Of a stretch of 64,000 nt of DNA, positions 29,401-35,989 are shown piece by piece. Every line of letters begins with the position of its first letter. Within the stretch, counting starts at the first letter, position 1. Source of the stretch: Hofstenia miamia (Eukaryota; Xenacoelomorpha; Acoela; Hofsteniidae); contig CABFPE010000524.1 of the NCBI GenBank assembly GCA_900660155.1, positions 400,288-464,287 of the forward strand. Reading direction: 5' to 3'. Both the position numbers and the translations under genes were made by a program. Below the pieces are notes generated by a model. It had not been told where the DNA came from, ran no database searches, and was given only the letters and a program-made list of their open reading frames with translations.

Positions 29401-32400
29401 AAAATAATCAGTGTTTTAAAACTGAAATAATTTTAAATCATGTCAAATAATTGTAAATGACAAGCGACTGTTTTCTATTGCCTATAAAAACTAAGATAAA
29501 TAATTTTAGGAAAAAAGGAAACTCATGCACCCCATGTAGTCCATTGTTTACAAAATGCAATTAAAATTCCAATCACATTGTATGAAAGCAATAAATTGAA
29601 TTTCACACAATGAAATCAGCAGTCGTTTGCAAATTGAAAAATATACGGCGGTAAAGATAACAGTATGATCGATTGAGTTTCATCTAGAACTTGAAGTTCG
29701 CAGGGTTTTCCATTCATATAAAGAATATCACTACTCAACTTATTGAAAAGTTATATCAAATAGAATCATGACTGGTATTGGTAGGCCAAATTCGGCTCCC
29801 TCGGTCCGTAATATCCAAATCATATGACAATTTCAAAATGGGAATTTGATTTACAACACTACACTATCCCAGTAGAAATGGTGATTTATTGATTATATAG
29901 TATGGACATGGAAACAGTGTTGACCATTTAAATGAGATTTAAACTGTTTTAATTCAATTAAACTATGAAATTATAATTAAACGATAGTTTAAACTAATTT
30001 TAATAAACAAACTGCATTCAAACTATGACTTATGCAAAAAGTAAGTAAATTTAAATCAATTATTCTTTCTTTGCTTAGGTTCCAACACAATAAGTTTATT
30101 TCAGATCGTATCCATTGAAATTCTGTTTCTAATAGATAAGATTGAAGCCCTTAGGCAACATTCTGAGCAAGTATCGTGCAATTTTTCTGAGCAGAAGTTG
30201 AGTACACTTTCAGTAAATAGTTCAAAAGCCGTTTTTCTTGAAAATTATCCAGTTGAGGAGAGTTTTCTATACGACATTTCAGATCAGCATTGGTGTTTGC
30301 TTGACATATCTACAAAACCTGAACACCTAAGAGATTGGTTTGAATTACTGCAGTAGGAGTATCGGTCTATGTTATCACAGAGGTGAGTATTGAGGACGTT
30401 AGAGGCCAAGGAGTTGCACGGAAATGGGTTTAGTTTCTAGAGAGGGAAATGGGAAGTTGGCAGACTGAGATAGACGGGCATAGGTTGAGGTTTAGATGGG
30501 GCATATTCCAGAGAGACAGCTTAGCACCACCACTGTTCGTAGTTAGCTTAATCCCTATCAAAGAAAAGTTAAAGGAGACAAGCATAAGGTATAAGATGGA
30601 GAAGAATGATAGAGCAGTGAGTCACCTATGGTACATGGATAACCTGAAGATGTATGCTAGTTCTAGGAAGATGTTGCAGAAGCAAGTGGAAAGATTGGAG
30701 AAGGCAAGCAGAGATTCTCGGTTGGAATTTGGATTAGGTAAGTGTGCAAAAGTGACAATTACCAGAGGCAAGTGCGTAGATGGAGAGGGTTTGAGGACGA
30801 GCAGTGGGGATAAGATTGAGGAAGTCAAAGAGAGGTACAAGTACTTAGGTGTGATAGAGAAACAAATCATGAGGAAATGAAGACGAGGTTAAGAAAAGAA
30901 TACAAGAGAAGAGTACGGAAAGTACTACAGAAGTCAGCAGTAAATGGGCAGAATAGTATAAAGGCAATAAGGAGTTAAGGAAGATAATAACTGAGAGTGC
31001 AAGAAAGACAGCATACCAGAGTAGTATGGAATTAGAGAGACAAACAAGGTATAGGCAGAAGACAATGCATGAAGAATACTGGAGGAACACAGAAAAATGT
31101 GACAGAGAAAAAAGAAACACGTGGTTAAAGAAGGCAGGACTAATAAGAGAAACAGAAGGACTGATAATGGCAGCACAGGAGCAAGTAATAAGAACAAACT
31201 GGGTGAAGAAACATATAGACAGAAGAGTAGAAGTAAGTGATAAGTGTAGGCTGTGTAAGAAAGAGGCGGAGACAGTAGATCATCTGATAGCAGGGTGTGA
31301 GAAGTTGGCACAGAATGAGTATAAGTTCAGGCATGACAAGGTGGGAAGAATGGTACACTGGAGTTTGAGCAGGCAGCATGGGTTAGAAGCAGGAGACAAG
31401 TGGTATGAGCACAAGCCACAGGGCGTCATAGAAAATGAGAAGGTTAAGATACTGTGGGATTTCAACATACANGCATGAAGCTGTGAGAAGAAATGAAATA
31501 ATACCAATAATAAAAATAGTAATAATTAAAATTGGGTGTGCTCTGTAATTTCGATTTTGATATACAGAGCGGATACCCCACTATGTCTTCATGAATTAAA
31601 AGATGAGGCAGAAACTCAGGTATTTTCATAAGATGATCGAAATCTCCCACATATCAAAGTTTCAGGCGATTACCTTAATTTTTGAAAGAATTATTATGAA
31701 ACGAAATTTGCCTTTAAAATTAGCACGGGATTTTTACAGAGCGGAACCAATAATTGCCGAAAATTGTAAATATTGGAACGAATCGCTACAAAGCCGTACA
31801 AACCTAACAAAATTAGAATAATAATAATAATAGCAATGATCACAAAAAATTAAATGTAGCAGTTTTGTATTCTTCTTGAATTTGATAAGTCAAAAAAACA
31901 ATAAAGTTGAAGAACTTCAAATTAAGGGAATTTTAGAAAACTTAAATATTTTACCTGAAGTAATGTATAAGCTATACTCTCATTTCCACACATTGCTGCT
32001 AACATAAGGGCGGTTTGACCAAGACGGTTGACACTGTGCACATCAGCACCTGCGTCTAATAACAAGTCCAACACGTTATCATGCCCAATATAGCTGGCAT
32101 ACATTACTGCAGTCCAGACACCGTTGTTTGGAAGACTTAGCTCTTTTTTGTCCATTCTAAGAACAATACGTCAGTAGTTGAAAACAATAAAAAAATAAAA
32201 CAGTATTTCGTAAATAAACACTATTATTACACATGAGATATATTAAATTTTGGTTTTTTACAGTTGAAATCTTTCCTATTCTTGGAAATTTATAAAACAA
32301 TTCAATTAAATACGAAGATTTAAGTTTTACACGCGAAAAAATTGTATGAATATTAAAAAAAGTTATGCGAAAATTAATAACTTTGTCCATGATAAAATGT

Positions 32401-32813
32401 TAAATAAACCACCATTCTATAGGACTGAATGAAAAGTTTTTGAAAGCCAATTATGAATGACCCTACAGCAAGATGCACTTTTAATACTGACAGTTACGCA
32501 CTTCTTAGCATATATTCACGACCTCCAAGTGCTAAAAAAGCGACAATTTTGGCATCTGTATCCGTTGAATAAAATAACATTTACAGATGATCTGAAAGAA
32601 GAACCGTTTCAAAAAATGTACAGATAATGTATTTAAATATTTCAAAAAAATGTTTAATTGTAACCTCTTAATCAGATTCCGTACAGTATCATATTGACCA
32701 ATAGACGAGGCCGTGTAAATATCTAGAGGAATCGGTTCAAATCGTTCGCAAGAATCGTACCATCCGCGCCACATGGACAAGCTTTTGTCAAAAATAGTAT
32801 CGTCTTCGCACAT
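1839..32813 (-). CDS. ANKS3: ANKS3 orthologue: ankyrin repeat and SAM domain protein (12 exons read, 3' end uncertain)
   Basis: Spliced minus-strand gene. Exons 32813-32665, 32156-31955, 29032-28829, 27067-26947, 23519-23406, 15572-15429, 11431-11323, 11036-10995, 8534-8421, 3942-3802, 2293-2107 and 2011-1839 have GT/AG borders and join in one open frame of 566 codons plus two bases. Order: N-terminal LSMWRGW motif (residues 12-18), about six ankyrin repeats (28-219), a VSPSIHDGPRR motif (about 242-252), a Ser/Asn/Gln-rich linker, a SAM domain (about 407-463, with FEEQDVDLETF and DLKEIGI) and a helical, charged tail (about 485-565). This order and these motifs match vertebrate ANKS3 (about 650 residues). 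ANKS3 is known as a cilium-linked scaffold that binds ANKS6, BICC1 and NEK kinases, partly through SAM-SAM contacts; that role is inferred here from homology. The gene spans over 30 kb because the introns are loaded with transposons. The last exons are listed separately as candidates. Confidence 0.93.
2107..2293 (-). CDS. ANKS3: ANKS3 exon 11, SAM end and start of tail
   Basis: A 187-base exon, phase 2 to 0 (acceptor TATATAG|ATGG, donor AGAG|GTAAGT). WMGPRKKMLGVINRL completes the SAM domain (vertebrate FGPKRKM). It continues into a Pro/Thr-rich stretch and a helical segment FANILEQEIQNLTIRLQE, matching the LEAEMQELAIQL region of vertebrate ANKS3. Confidence 0.92.
2671..2701. repeat. (TA)n microsatellite
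   Basis: About fifteen uninterrupted TA units in ANKS3 intron 10. A shorter TA run lies at 3145-3162 in the same intron. Confidence 0.95.
3268..3352. repeat. CG-rich island with ACCGAAA-type units
   Basis: A short island in AT-rich intron 10, starting CTAGGGCTCGGCGGAATACC and containing repeated CCGAAA/ACCGAA words. The beginning resembles a terminal repeat of a DNA transposon, but no matching second end is visible. Confidence 0.35.
3802..3942 (-). CDS. ANKS3: ANKS3 exon 10, SAM domain
   Basis: A 141-base exon (acceptor CCATTTAG|AAATG, donor ATCAA|GTACGA) that encodes most of the SAM domain: LEAVLESIQCVKYLSIFEEQ, DVDLETFLTLNDADLKEIGI. The FEEQDVDL and DLKEIGI segments are diagnostic for ANKS3-type SAM domains. 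Confidence 0.95.
3943..5520. other. ANKS3 intron 9, proximal part
   Basis: AT-rich intron sequence; I see no coding exon or element with recognisable ends. Confidence 0.5.
5640..6400 (+). pseudogene. piggyBac transposase fragment with a 337-bp tandem duplication
   Basis: The plus frame near 5788-5878 reads ESNLPIDEKLIPYKGCKFTL then a stop and QYIPH, the pattern around the second catalytic Asp of piggyBac-family transposases (xxIDExMIPFKGRxxxxQYxP). The unit 5727-6063 is repeated at 6064-6400 with almost no change (one A/G difference seen near 5890/6227). Both copies carry the same stop. It is therefore a dead fragment that was duplicated after decay, or an assembly duplication. Confidence 0.7.
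5727..6400. repeat. Two-copy tandem repeat, 337-bp unit
   Basis: Copies 5727-6063 and 6064-6400 abut exactly and are nearly identical over the full unit, including the AT-rich 3' part that ends GCAGACTTAAGACA. Confidence 0.95.
7016..7864 (+). mobile_element. hAT-like element with BED-finger ORF
   Basis: The ends are perfect inverted repeats: CAGGGCTGTCA at 7016 and TGACAGCCCTG at 7854-7864. Flanks TGCCTACC (7008-7015) and GGCCTACT (7865-7872) agree at 6 of 8 positions, as expected for an aged 8-bp hAT target duplication. Copies of ATTAACATGTTA-like words lie just inside both ends. At 849 bp it is too short for a full transposase and looks like a deletion derivative. It lies in ANKS3 intron 9, opposite in sense. 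Confidence 0.8.
7123..7572 (+). CDS. BED-type zinc finger ORF of the hAT-like element
   Basis: A reading frame of about 149 codons preceded by a splice-acceptor-like TTATATTTCAG|ATTG at 7112-7122 and lacking a clear ATG. Residues 8-42 contain W-K-K then CKTCGFEIVNNAERIKKHVQ-GC, a CxxC...HxxxxC finger of the BED class used by hAT transposases for DNA binding. A basic, Lys/Pro-rich linker follows. The catalytic core is missing. An upstream exon may have supplied the start. Whether it makes a protein is unknown. Confidence 0.55.
   Translation: MCHTPRWKKEIIVGGVKRAKCKTCGFEIVNNAERIKKHVQGCRNVDDNIQKQSTSSATTKASAPPAPKKRQRTLKVIPHNPRQHESDISLQPTIRLIARQTHLTKLVQFLRPGTTVPNRRRIGGELLDEVYANEQTKMKQKLHGKSSSL
8421..8534 (-). 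CDS. ANKS3: ANKS3 exon 9, Gln-rich helix
   Basis: A 114-base phase 2-2 exon (acceptor TTTTACTTAG|GCC, donor AACAC|GTAGGA). It encodes PSLDPASILHLQQQLTQLSL and a Pro/Ser tail that leads into the SAM exon. Only phase 2 both fits the SAM exon frame and gives sensible sequence; phase 0 is also open. Confidence 0.75.
8535..9409. other. ANKS3 intron 8, distal part
   Basis: AT-rich intron; nothing recognisable apart from homopolymer runs. Confidence 0.5.
9410..9660. repeat. CCGAACCCGAC-rich island
   Basis: Several degenerate CCGAACCCGAC / CCCGAACACGATCCGAC words stand out from AT-rich intron 8. A related TCGGTTCGGTTT stretch lies near 10608. No clear ends or coding potential; possibly the edges of an old DNA element. 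Confidence 0.35.
9661..10994. other. ANKS3 intron 8, proximal part
   Basis: AT-rich intron with a short TCGGTTCGG-containing patch near 10600; no exon or element boundaries identified. Confidence 0.45.
10995..11036 (-). CDS. ANKS3: ANKS3 exon 8, 42-base small exon
   Basis: A short exon between TACTGCTAG|GTCTCAG and TTAAC|GTATGT. It is 42 bases, so it keeps phase 2 on both sides and could be skipped without a frameshift. In frame it reads SQMALQNLAIAGL and runs on smoothly into the helical stretch of exon 9 (PSLDPASILHLQQQL). Supported by splice signals and phase only. Confidence 0.55.
11323..11431 (-). CDS. ANKS3: ANKS3 exon 7, linker
   Basis: A 109-base exon (acceptor CTTGTTTAG|AATTAG, donor CCTAAT|GTTAGA) taking phase 1 to phase 2. 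It reads ELEKGGSNLPTRNSGNN then an Asn/Pro-rich run. Without it exon 6 and exon 9 would not share a frame, which is the main support. The donor is of moderate quality. Confidence 0.65.
12091..13059. mobile_element. Foldback-type element with arrays of ATTTAGAAAT / ATTTCTAAAT
   Basis: The left edge (12091) TGACATTTAGAAAT and the right edge (13046-13059) ATTTCTAAATGTCA are inverse complements. Inside the left arm (12091-12330) short units around ATTTAGAAAT or ATTCAGAAAT recur about every 20 bases; inside the right arm (about 12960-13059) the complementary ATTTCTAAATG / ATTTCTGAATG recurs. The middle is unique AT-rich sequence. Multiple inverted short units at each end are typical of foldback or long-TIR elements. 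No transposase ORF. It lies in ANKS3 intron 6. Confidence 0.65.
13060..15428. other. ANKS3 intron 6, remaining part
   Basis: AT-rich intron; no exon, RNA gene or element with clear ends found. Confidence 0.5.
15429..15572 (-). CDS. ANKS3: ANKS3 exon 6, linker
   Basis: A 144-base phase 1-1 exon (acceptor TTTCCTTAG|, donor ACACAG|GTATTG). It encodes low-complexity linker (FMDSHADTIRSANSSS, GGLVGMLGINKQQIADN). Identification rests on phase, splice signals and codon quality in a region where ANKS3 proteins diverge. Confidence 0.8.
15573..19668. other. ANKS3 intron 5, proximal part
   Basis: AT-rich intron. A short GC-richer patch near 17209-17260 (CCAGTGGCGTATTTAGGGG) resembles a DNA-transposon end, but no partner end was found. 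Otherwise nothing recognisable. Confidence 0.45.
19669..20040 (-). mobile_element. LINE 3' end, copy 1 (minus strand)
   Basis: On the minus strand 20040-19870 encodes the end of a LINE ORF2 (FHHLSIKLWNHLDYET then a stop, IENNYKKFK), the IWNxLP...FKKxL-type C-terminus. The 3' part contains an (AAT)n tract and ends AATTTGCTTTGACTC at 19669. The same sequence occurs at 63592-64000 in the same orientation, so the two are copies of one family. The coding part holds in-frame stops. Confidence 0.7.
19692..19750. repeat. (AAT)n microsatellite
   Basis: About nineteen AAT units inside the LINE 3' region; absent at this length from the second copy at 63.6 kb, so it expanded locally. Confidence 0.95.
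20041..22085 (+). mobile_element. RLE-type non-LTR retrotransposon, copy 1 (degenerate)
   Basis: Three-frame reading gives a broken LINE ORF in order: EQNRLIPEKQKG and CKDQLLIDQ, the RT palm AWIDYRKGYDSISHRWVLR, GDSLAPLLFVVSL, the catalytic YMDDLKMYASSRKM (near 20676), a zinc knuckle CRLCKKEAE..DHLIAGC (near 21560; first Cys changed to Tyr here), and an endonuclease stretch RRPDIV..VTVMDIAVAKD..KIDKYMQL with VVPVVVGALEAV at the end. The PD-D-K/Y pattern downstream of the RT is that of restriction-like endonuclease LINEs (R2/NeSL/CRE group). Frameshifts and stops occur throughout and the 5' part is missing. It lies in ANKS3 intron 5, opposite in sense. Confidence 0.8.
22086..22150 (-). repeat. 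Possible LINE 3' terminus
   Basis: The minus strand reads GGCTAAATAAAGTTG, similar to the GGCTAAATAAAGTCATTATT 3' terminus of the LINE at 35.9 kb. Only about 12 bases agree, so assignment is tentative. Confidence 0.3.
22201..22345. repeat. Minisatellite, 27-bp unit with ATAATGGCGCTGAA core
   Basis: Five copies of TATTATAATGGCGCTGAATA plus a short spacer: two adjacent copies (22230-22256, 22257-22283) are identical, the outer ones diverge. The GGCGCTGAA core contrasts with AT-rich surroundings. Confidence 0.9.
22745..22998. mobile_element. MITE with CAGTGCCGTAG ends and TATTA target duplication
   Basis: The left end CAGTGCCGTAGACAC (22745) and right end GTGGCTACGGCAGTG (22998) are inverted repeats with one mismatch in the first eleven bases. 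TATTA flanks both sides (22740-22744 and 22999-23003). At 254 bp it has no transposase. The parent family is not identified. Confidence 0.8.
23406..23519 (-). CDS. ANKS3: ANKS3 exon 5, conserved SIHDGPRR motif
   Basis: A 114-base phase 1-1 exon with acceptor TTATTTTAG| and donor CCTG|GTAAGC. It reads VSPSIHDGPRRMAKMF, matching the vertebrate GVSIHEGPRALARI stretch that follows the ankyrin array. The preceding residues are Ser/Asn-rich linker. Confidence 0.9.
23739..23778. repeat. (TA)n microsatellite
   Basis: About twenty TA units in ANKS3 intron 4. Confidence 0.95.
24273..24399. repeat. Perfect inverted repeat, 61-bp arms and 5-base loop
   Basis: The arm 24273-24333 (starts CATGTGTTTCAAAG, ends CGGCTAATGG) is followed by TTATT and an exact inverse complement at 24339-24399. 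No mismatch in 61 pairs. Flanking bases do not pair. It lies in ANKS3 intron 4. A transcript from either strand would form an uninterrupted 61-bp hairpin. Confidence 0.97.
24400..26227. other. ANKS3 intron 4, proximal part
   Basis: AT-rich intron; no coding exon or element with defined ends seen. Confidence 0.5.
26228..26460. repeat. (TA)n microsatellite containing an assembly gap
   Basis: TA repeats on both sides of a run of Ns (26278-26431). The gap almost certainly marks an unresolved, longer TA tract. Confidence 0.95.
26278..26431. other. Assembly gap
   Basis: 154 Ns inside a TA microsatellite. Confidence 1.
26947..27067 (-). CDS. ANKS3: ANKS3 exon 4, last ankyrin repeat
   Basis: A 121-base exon, phase 0 to 1, after a T-rich acceptor (TTTTTTAG|AATGCC) and before CAG|GTTACT. 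It encodes NRATARQLAADNGYARVAAL, the final ankyrin repeat (vertebrate SGATARMLAKQYGHMKIVAL). Confidence 0.9.
27068..28828. other. ANKS3 intron 3
   Basis: AT-rich intron; nothing recognisable. Confidence 0.5.
28829..29032 (-). CDS. ANKS3: ANKS3 exon 3, ankyrin repeats 3-5
   Basis: A 204-base phase 0-0 exon between TCCTTTAG| and CAT|GTAAGTC. It encodes YGANIEARDNDGRT, HHAVINGHQSITKFLLES and GYTPLLAAAARGHELIV, continuing the ankyrin array. Vertebrate ANKS3 has the corresponding GFTPLMEAAAAGHEIIV. Confidence 0.92.
29033..30349. other. ANKS3 intron 2, distal part
   Basis: AT-rich intron; no exon or mobile element recognised before the LINE fragment at 30350. Confidence 0.5.
30350..31495 (+). mobile_element. 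RLE-type non-LTR retrotransposon, copy 2 (truncated, internally deleted)
   Basis: Same family as 20041-22085 and highly similar. The 5' end is truncated inside the RT. Readable parts: RDSLAPPLFVVSLI, LWYMDNLKMYASSRKM (catalytic YMDD changed to YMDN), then EQVIRTNWVKKHIDRRVEVS and an intact knuckle CRLCKKEAETVDHLIAGC. Relative to copy 1 about 275 bp are missing near 30970. At the single N (31472) the sequence jumps from the end of the knuckle region to the last bases (GCATGAAGCTGTGAGAA), losing the endonuclease segment. It lies in ANKS3 intron 2, opposite in sense. Confidence 0.8.
31560..31835 (+). mobile_element. Possible LINE 3' fragment with (ATA)n tail
   Basis: An open frame 31603-31821 (KRNLPLKLARDFYRAEPIIA, ENCKYWNESL) stops directly before an (ATA)n tract at about 31815-31832. 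A C-terminal frame ending at such a tail is the layout of the other LINE ends here. No family match is certain. Confidence 0.3.
31955..32156 (-). CDS. ANKS3: ANKS3 exon 2, ankyrin repeats 2-3
   Basis: The acceptor TTCTTAG|A completes the Arg codon split from exon 1. The exon reads through GVWTAVMYASYIGHDNV and GQTALMLAAMCGNESIAY, both near-identical in pattern to ANKS3 ankyrin repeats (WTPLMYASYIGHD, CGNESIAYFLLQ in vertebrates). It ends in phase 0 after LLQ at CAG|GTAAAA. Confidence 0.93.
32665..32813 (-). CDS. ANKS3: ANKS3 exon 1 (start codon)
   Basis: The ATG at 32813 opens MCEDDTIFDK followed by SLSMWRGW, the conserved ANKS3 N-terminal motif, then the first ankyrin helix pair (PLDIYTASSIGQYDTV). 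The donor AAGAG|GTTACA leaves two bases of an Arg codon that exon 2 completes. No better upstream ATG is in frame. Five-prime UTR and promoter cannot be delimited; the 33424 ORF ends about 610 bp upstream on the same strand. Confidence 0.9.
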
Positions 32814-32819
32814 TTCTCA

Positions 32820-33423
32820 ACTATAAACTAAAATTAACGATGACGTGTTACGACACAAGATAATTACATTATAATCATGAATAAATTTCTTAACGACCAA
32901 GGTTATAAAGATATGGCACATGGATAAAAAAATTGAAAAGTGCATAAAAAGCTTGGGGTGTTTGCATGCACTTAAAACCAGTAACCAGGGAACAAAATTA
33001 ATAAAAAACTACACACAGTAGGCGAGTAAGACTACAAAAAATTAAATATTTTTAAGATATTCAGTATGACTCGTCTGAAATTCAAAATTAACATAGAACA
33101 TAAGGAGAAGTGCTTCGTAATTTTTTCATTGTCTAATAAAATGAAAATGTAACAAAAACATGGCCTAAATTTCTGCATATTTTTCATCTATGCATTAGCT
33201 TTAAATTTCAGTAAAAATTTTCCAAATAAATTACAGATATTAACATGTTGTAAAATACAAAATCTTAAAATTAACATAACAATATTAGAAATAAATGTCT
33301 ATTTTTGGAGTTTGTTGCGATAATGTTGTTTCAACGTGTTCTTAGTGAAGTTTCCAGTCTTGGAACAAAGCTAAACAATTAATGTGCGAAACTGTTAGAA
33401 GATATGCATTAAGCAAGTGAATG
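32820..33423. promoter_or_regulatory. Spacer upstream of ANKS3 (likely promoter region)
   Basis: About 600 bp between the ANKS3 start codon and the stop of the upstream ORF. It must hold the ANKS3 promoter and 5' UTR unless a non-coding first exon lies further away, but no specific element is recognisable. Confidence 0.3.
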
Positions 33424-34245
33424 TCAGGTGAAAGCATCACTTGACACGGTAAAAATGTGATTGTCTGCAGCTACTAAAATTTGTTCAGAATCATAAACCA
33501 TGCAAGAAAGAAAAACTCTTGCTGATTGCGGAAAGTTTATTGATGAATTGGACAGTAGAAGCAGTTGCAATGAGCTTAATACAACAAAAGTATTTGGAAG
33601 AAGAATGTATATGATGTTGTTTAGTAATGAGAAATCCAAAGATGGGTGGCATACTTTTGAAATATTTTTTAGTTTTAGGGTAAAGTCGAAGTTCATGATT
33701 TTACCACTAAATCCCAAAGCAACAACACAGTTTTCCGTAAACTGAACGCGCCGTAAGGACTCAACTTCATGTCTTACAAGATGTAGAATAGATCCCTTTG
33801 ATGAAATAATTGCCAAGTATGAAGAATGTAACTCGAGAAAACTTGCGCAACAATAATCTCCATAAAAAGCAATGTCCATACAATTGCCGCTGTTAAAATA
33901 ACACTCAAAATTGGAAGTAAAATCAATATTTTTAAACCAAATTCCTTCAAGGGTTGTAAAAAAACAAAGATTCTTATTTATTCTTATGCTATTAACTTGG
34001 GGAAATATGAAGTCATTCATAACAAATTCTTTAATAAATTGACCATTAAGACTATACAACCACAACGAATAGTCAGCATATAGTACTATTACGAAATTTG
34101 ACGAACTTGCTATCTTCATGGGAATGGAAGGCAGGTGCACATCAATAGGGATCTTTTTAAATGAGTGAAATGACTCATTTAAAATGGTCGTAAGAGAATT
34201 TGCAGAAAATTTCCCATTATATAGAGGTACAACTTTACAGGTCAT
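33424..34245 (-). CDS. Uncharacterised 273-residue protein, possibly beta-propeller
   Basis: Single uninterrupted minus-strand ORF starting MTCKVVPLYNGKF at 34245 and ending SSDAFT at 33424, far longer than chance ORFs in this AT-rich DNA. Short hydrophobic beta-like segments recur about every 40-50 residues with turn and aromatic residues between them (FVIVLYADYSLWLYSLNGQF, CVVALGFSGKIMNFDF, ILVAADNHIFTVSSD), which suggests WD-like or other propeller blades; this is an inference from pattern only. No signal peptide or membrane segment. A TTTAG lies just before the ATG, so an upstream exon is possible. Same strand as ANKS3, about 610 bp upstream. I do not recognise the family. Confidence 0.6.
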   Translation of the reverse strand: MTCKVVPLYNGKFSANSLTTILNESFHSFKKIPIDVHLPSIPMKIASSSNFVIVLYADYSLWLYSLNGQFIKEFVMNDFIFPQVNSIRINKNLCFFTTLEGIWFKNIDFTSNFECYFNSGNCMDIAFYGDYCCASFLELHSSYLAIISSKGSILHLVRHEVESLRRVQFTENCVVALGFSGKIMNFDFTLKLKNISKVCHPSLDFSLLNNIIYILLPNTFVVLSSLQLLLLSNSSINFPQSARVFLSCMVYDSEQILVAADNHIFTVSSDAFT

Positions 34246-34889
34246 TGTAAAAAAACTAAAAGATATGGATTGTTGAAGGCACTAGATTTAACAAGTGGAT
34301 TACAAGATTGATTCTGTATAAGAAACCTTTATTGAACACCATTTATGATTTATGTATATATACCATACATCATTTACAAAAATCTTCATGTAAATGAACA
34401 CAAGTTAGTATTTTCAAGCCTTAATACGGTTACTTAAAACACTGTAAACTGAATTTTAGTAACTGGTATAACTACTGGAATTAACAAAAGCTCAATACTT
34501 ACCATTCAATGCAGTTAGCTAACATTTTGACATAATTATATTAAAGTGCTAAATGAGGAAATAGAACAGAGAAAGCTAATGTTTATTAAAATACCAGCAA
34601 AATAGAACTAATGTTTTCACTAAATAAATAGATAAAACCAATAAATCTAATTCCAAGTCATTGTAAATTAAGAGGGCATGAGTCTTCGATGTTTACATCA
34701 AATCACTTGAACATCAATAGAGCAATAACCCAATGCAGGGAATGATTTCTTAACACTTAGATATCAAGAAAAGATGCATACTTCGAAGAATTAAACAATT
34801 AGTCACTAGCGTCGTATGCATAGGTCATGGTGCATATTACAATAATTGAAGCAATAATTGAAGATGTGATTTACTTTCAAATTCTAAAC
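34246..34889. other. Intergenic AT-rich spacer
   Basis: Nothing recognisable; may include the promoter of the 33424-34245 gene. Confidence 0.45.
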
Positions 34890-35146
34890 AATAATAATAA
34901 TAATAAATGACTTTATTTAGCCGCTGAAGGCAGTCACTACGTAAGTAAAAAAACAAGTCAAGTTTTACAATAGCGAGGACAGTCACAGGAAATAAAGTAG
35001 GAGCAGATGGAAGAGTAGGCGAATTTGCAGAAGGCTCAGCAAAGAGGAAAGACATCAAAGAGTTCTTGAAGCTCGGGTGGGGAAAAGACATCAATTGCTG
35101 TTAAGGGTTGAGAGAAAAGATGTAATTAGCAAGCACATGGCATTTC
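34890..35146 (-). mobile_element. LINE 3' end, minus-strand copy
   Basis: Read on the minus strand it ends GGCTAAATAAAGTCATTTATT and an ATT tract, with CTGCCTTCAGC just before. It matches the 3' end of the adjacent plus-strand copy (35690-35922) for over 200 bases. Its 5' edge touches the 5' edge of that copy near 35146. Confidence 0.8.
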
Positions 35147-35875
35147 CTTTTCTGTATCTCCCCCTTCTGATTTTCCTCTTCCTGTGAAATTTTCTCCTCA
35201 CTATACTCATCTTGGAGTTCAACTTGCTGCTAACTTAAATTGGTCTGGTGATGCGTCCCTACGCCTCCGCAAAGTTAATTCCTCATTCTTTGCCCTCTCT
35301 TAGTTTAAGTCCATTACTCGCGCCATTCTTCTCTACGCTTTTCCCTGTTGGTGGCCTTCTCATTACTTGTTCTACTCTATGGAACGTGTACAGAAGCGTG
35401 ATTCAAATTGATCTCTCCTTTGCCATACACCACGCTCTTCTCACATTCTCCATTCTCTCGGTGTCACTCTACTTCCATGCCTGTGATCTCCTCCTATTCA
35501 ATCACTTGCTCACTCGCAAATTGGATCGTGATCCTTTTGATTTCATTAAGTTCTCTAATTTCCACTCCACCCGCTCTGATGATGTCACTTTCTCCATTCG
35601 TCATCCCAAAAACATCGCACCCTTCACTCGTTTTTCAATCGTGCCTGTATTGTTGCAAATTACATCTTGACTCTCAACCCTCCAACAGCCATTGATTTCT
35701 TTTCCCGCGCCGAGCTTCAAGAAGTCTTTGATGTCTTTCCTCTTTGCTGCGCCCTTCTCTAACGTCGCCTACTTTTCCATCAGCTCCTACTTTATCTCCT
35801 GTGACTGTCCTCACTGCCGTAAAACTTGATATGTTTTAATTTTTTGTAGTATCTGCCTTCAGCGGCTAAATAAAG

Positions 35876-35922
<47 letters not shown>
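35147..35922 (+). mobile_element. LINE 3' part, plus-strand copy with (ATT)n tail
   Basis: Begins within the RT thumb region (LGVQLAANLNWSGDASLRLR at about 35211, a typical LINE FLGVxLxxxLxW motif), continues through a broken C-terminal region and ends CAGCGGCTAAATAAAGTC followed by about fifteen ATT units (35877-35922). Stops and frameshifts make it non-functional. With the inverted copy at 34890-35146 it forms a head-to-head pair. Confidence 0.75.
35877..35922. repeat. (ATT)n tail
   Basis: Pure ATT repeat directly after the LINE 3' terminus, consistent with CR1/L2-like elements whose 3' end is a short tandem repeat. Confidence 0.9.
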
Positions 35923-35923
<1 letters not shown>

Positions 35924-35989
35924 GTGTAGTATTCGATTTTGCAATTTTCATTTACGCTAAATTTGTTACTTTATTGTAGAACATTTTGG

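Noticed and set aside
30622-31507. Minus-strand open frames over LINE copy 2
   Set aside because: Same reason; the purine-rich coding strand leaves the other strand open by composition.
33500-33745. Plus-strand 81-codon frame
   Set aside because: Shadow of the 273-residue minus-strand ORF.
35248-35695. Plus frames of 140 and 95 codons as genes
   Set aside because: Frameshifted parts of the LINE ORF end.
34890-35922. Twin-priming inversion as the explanation for the head-to-head LINE
   Set aside because: Both halves carry a full 3' tail, which one inverted insertion would not have.
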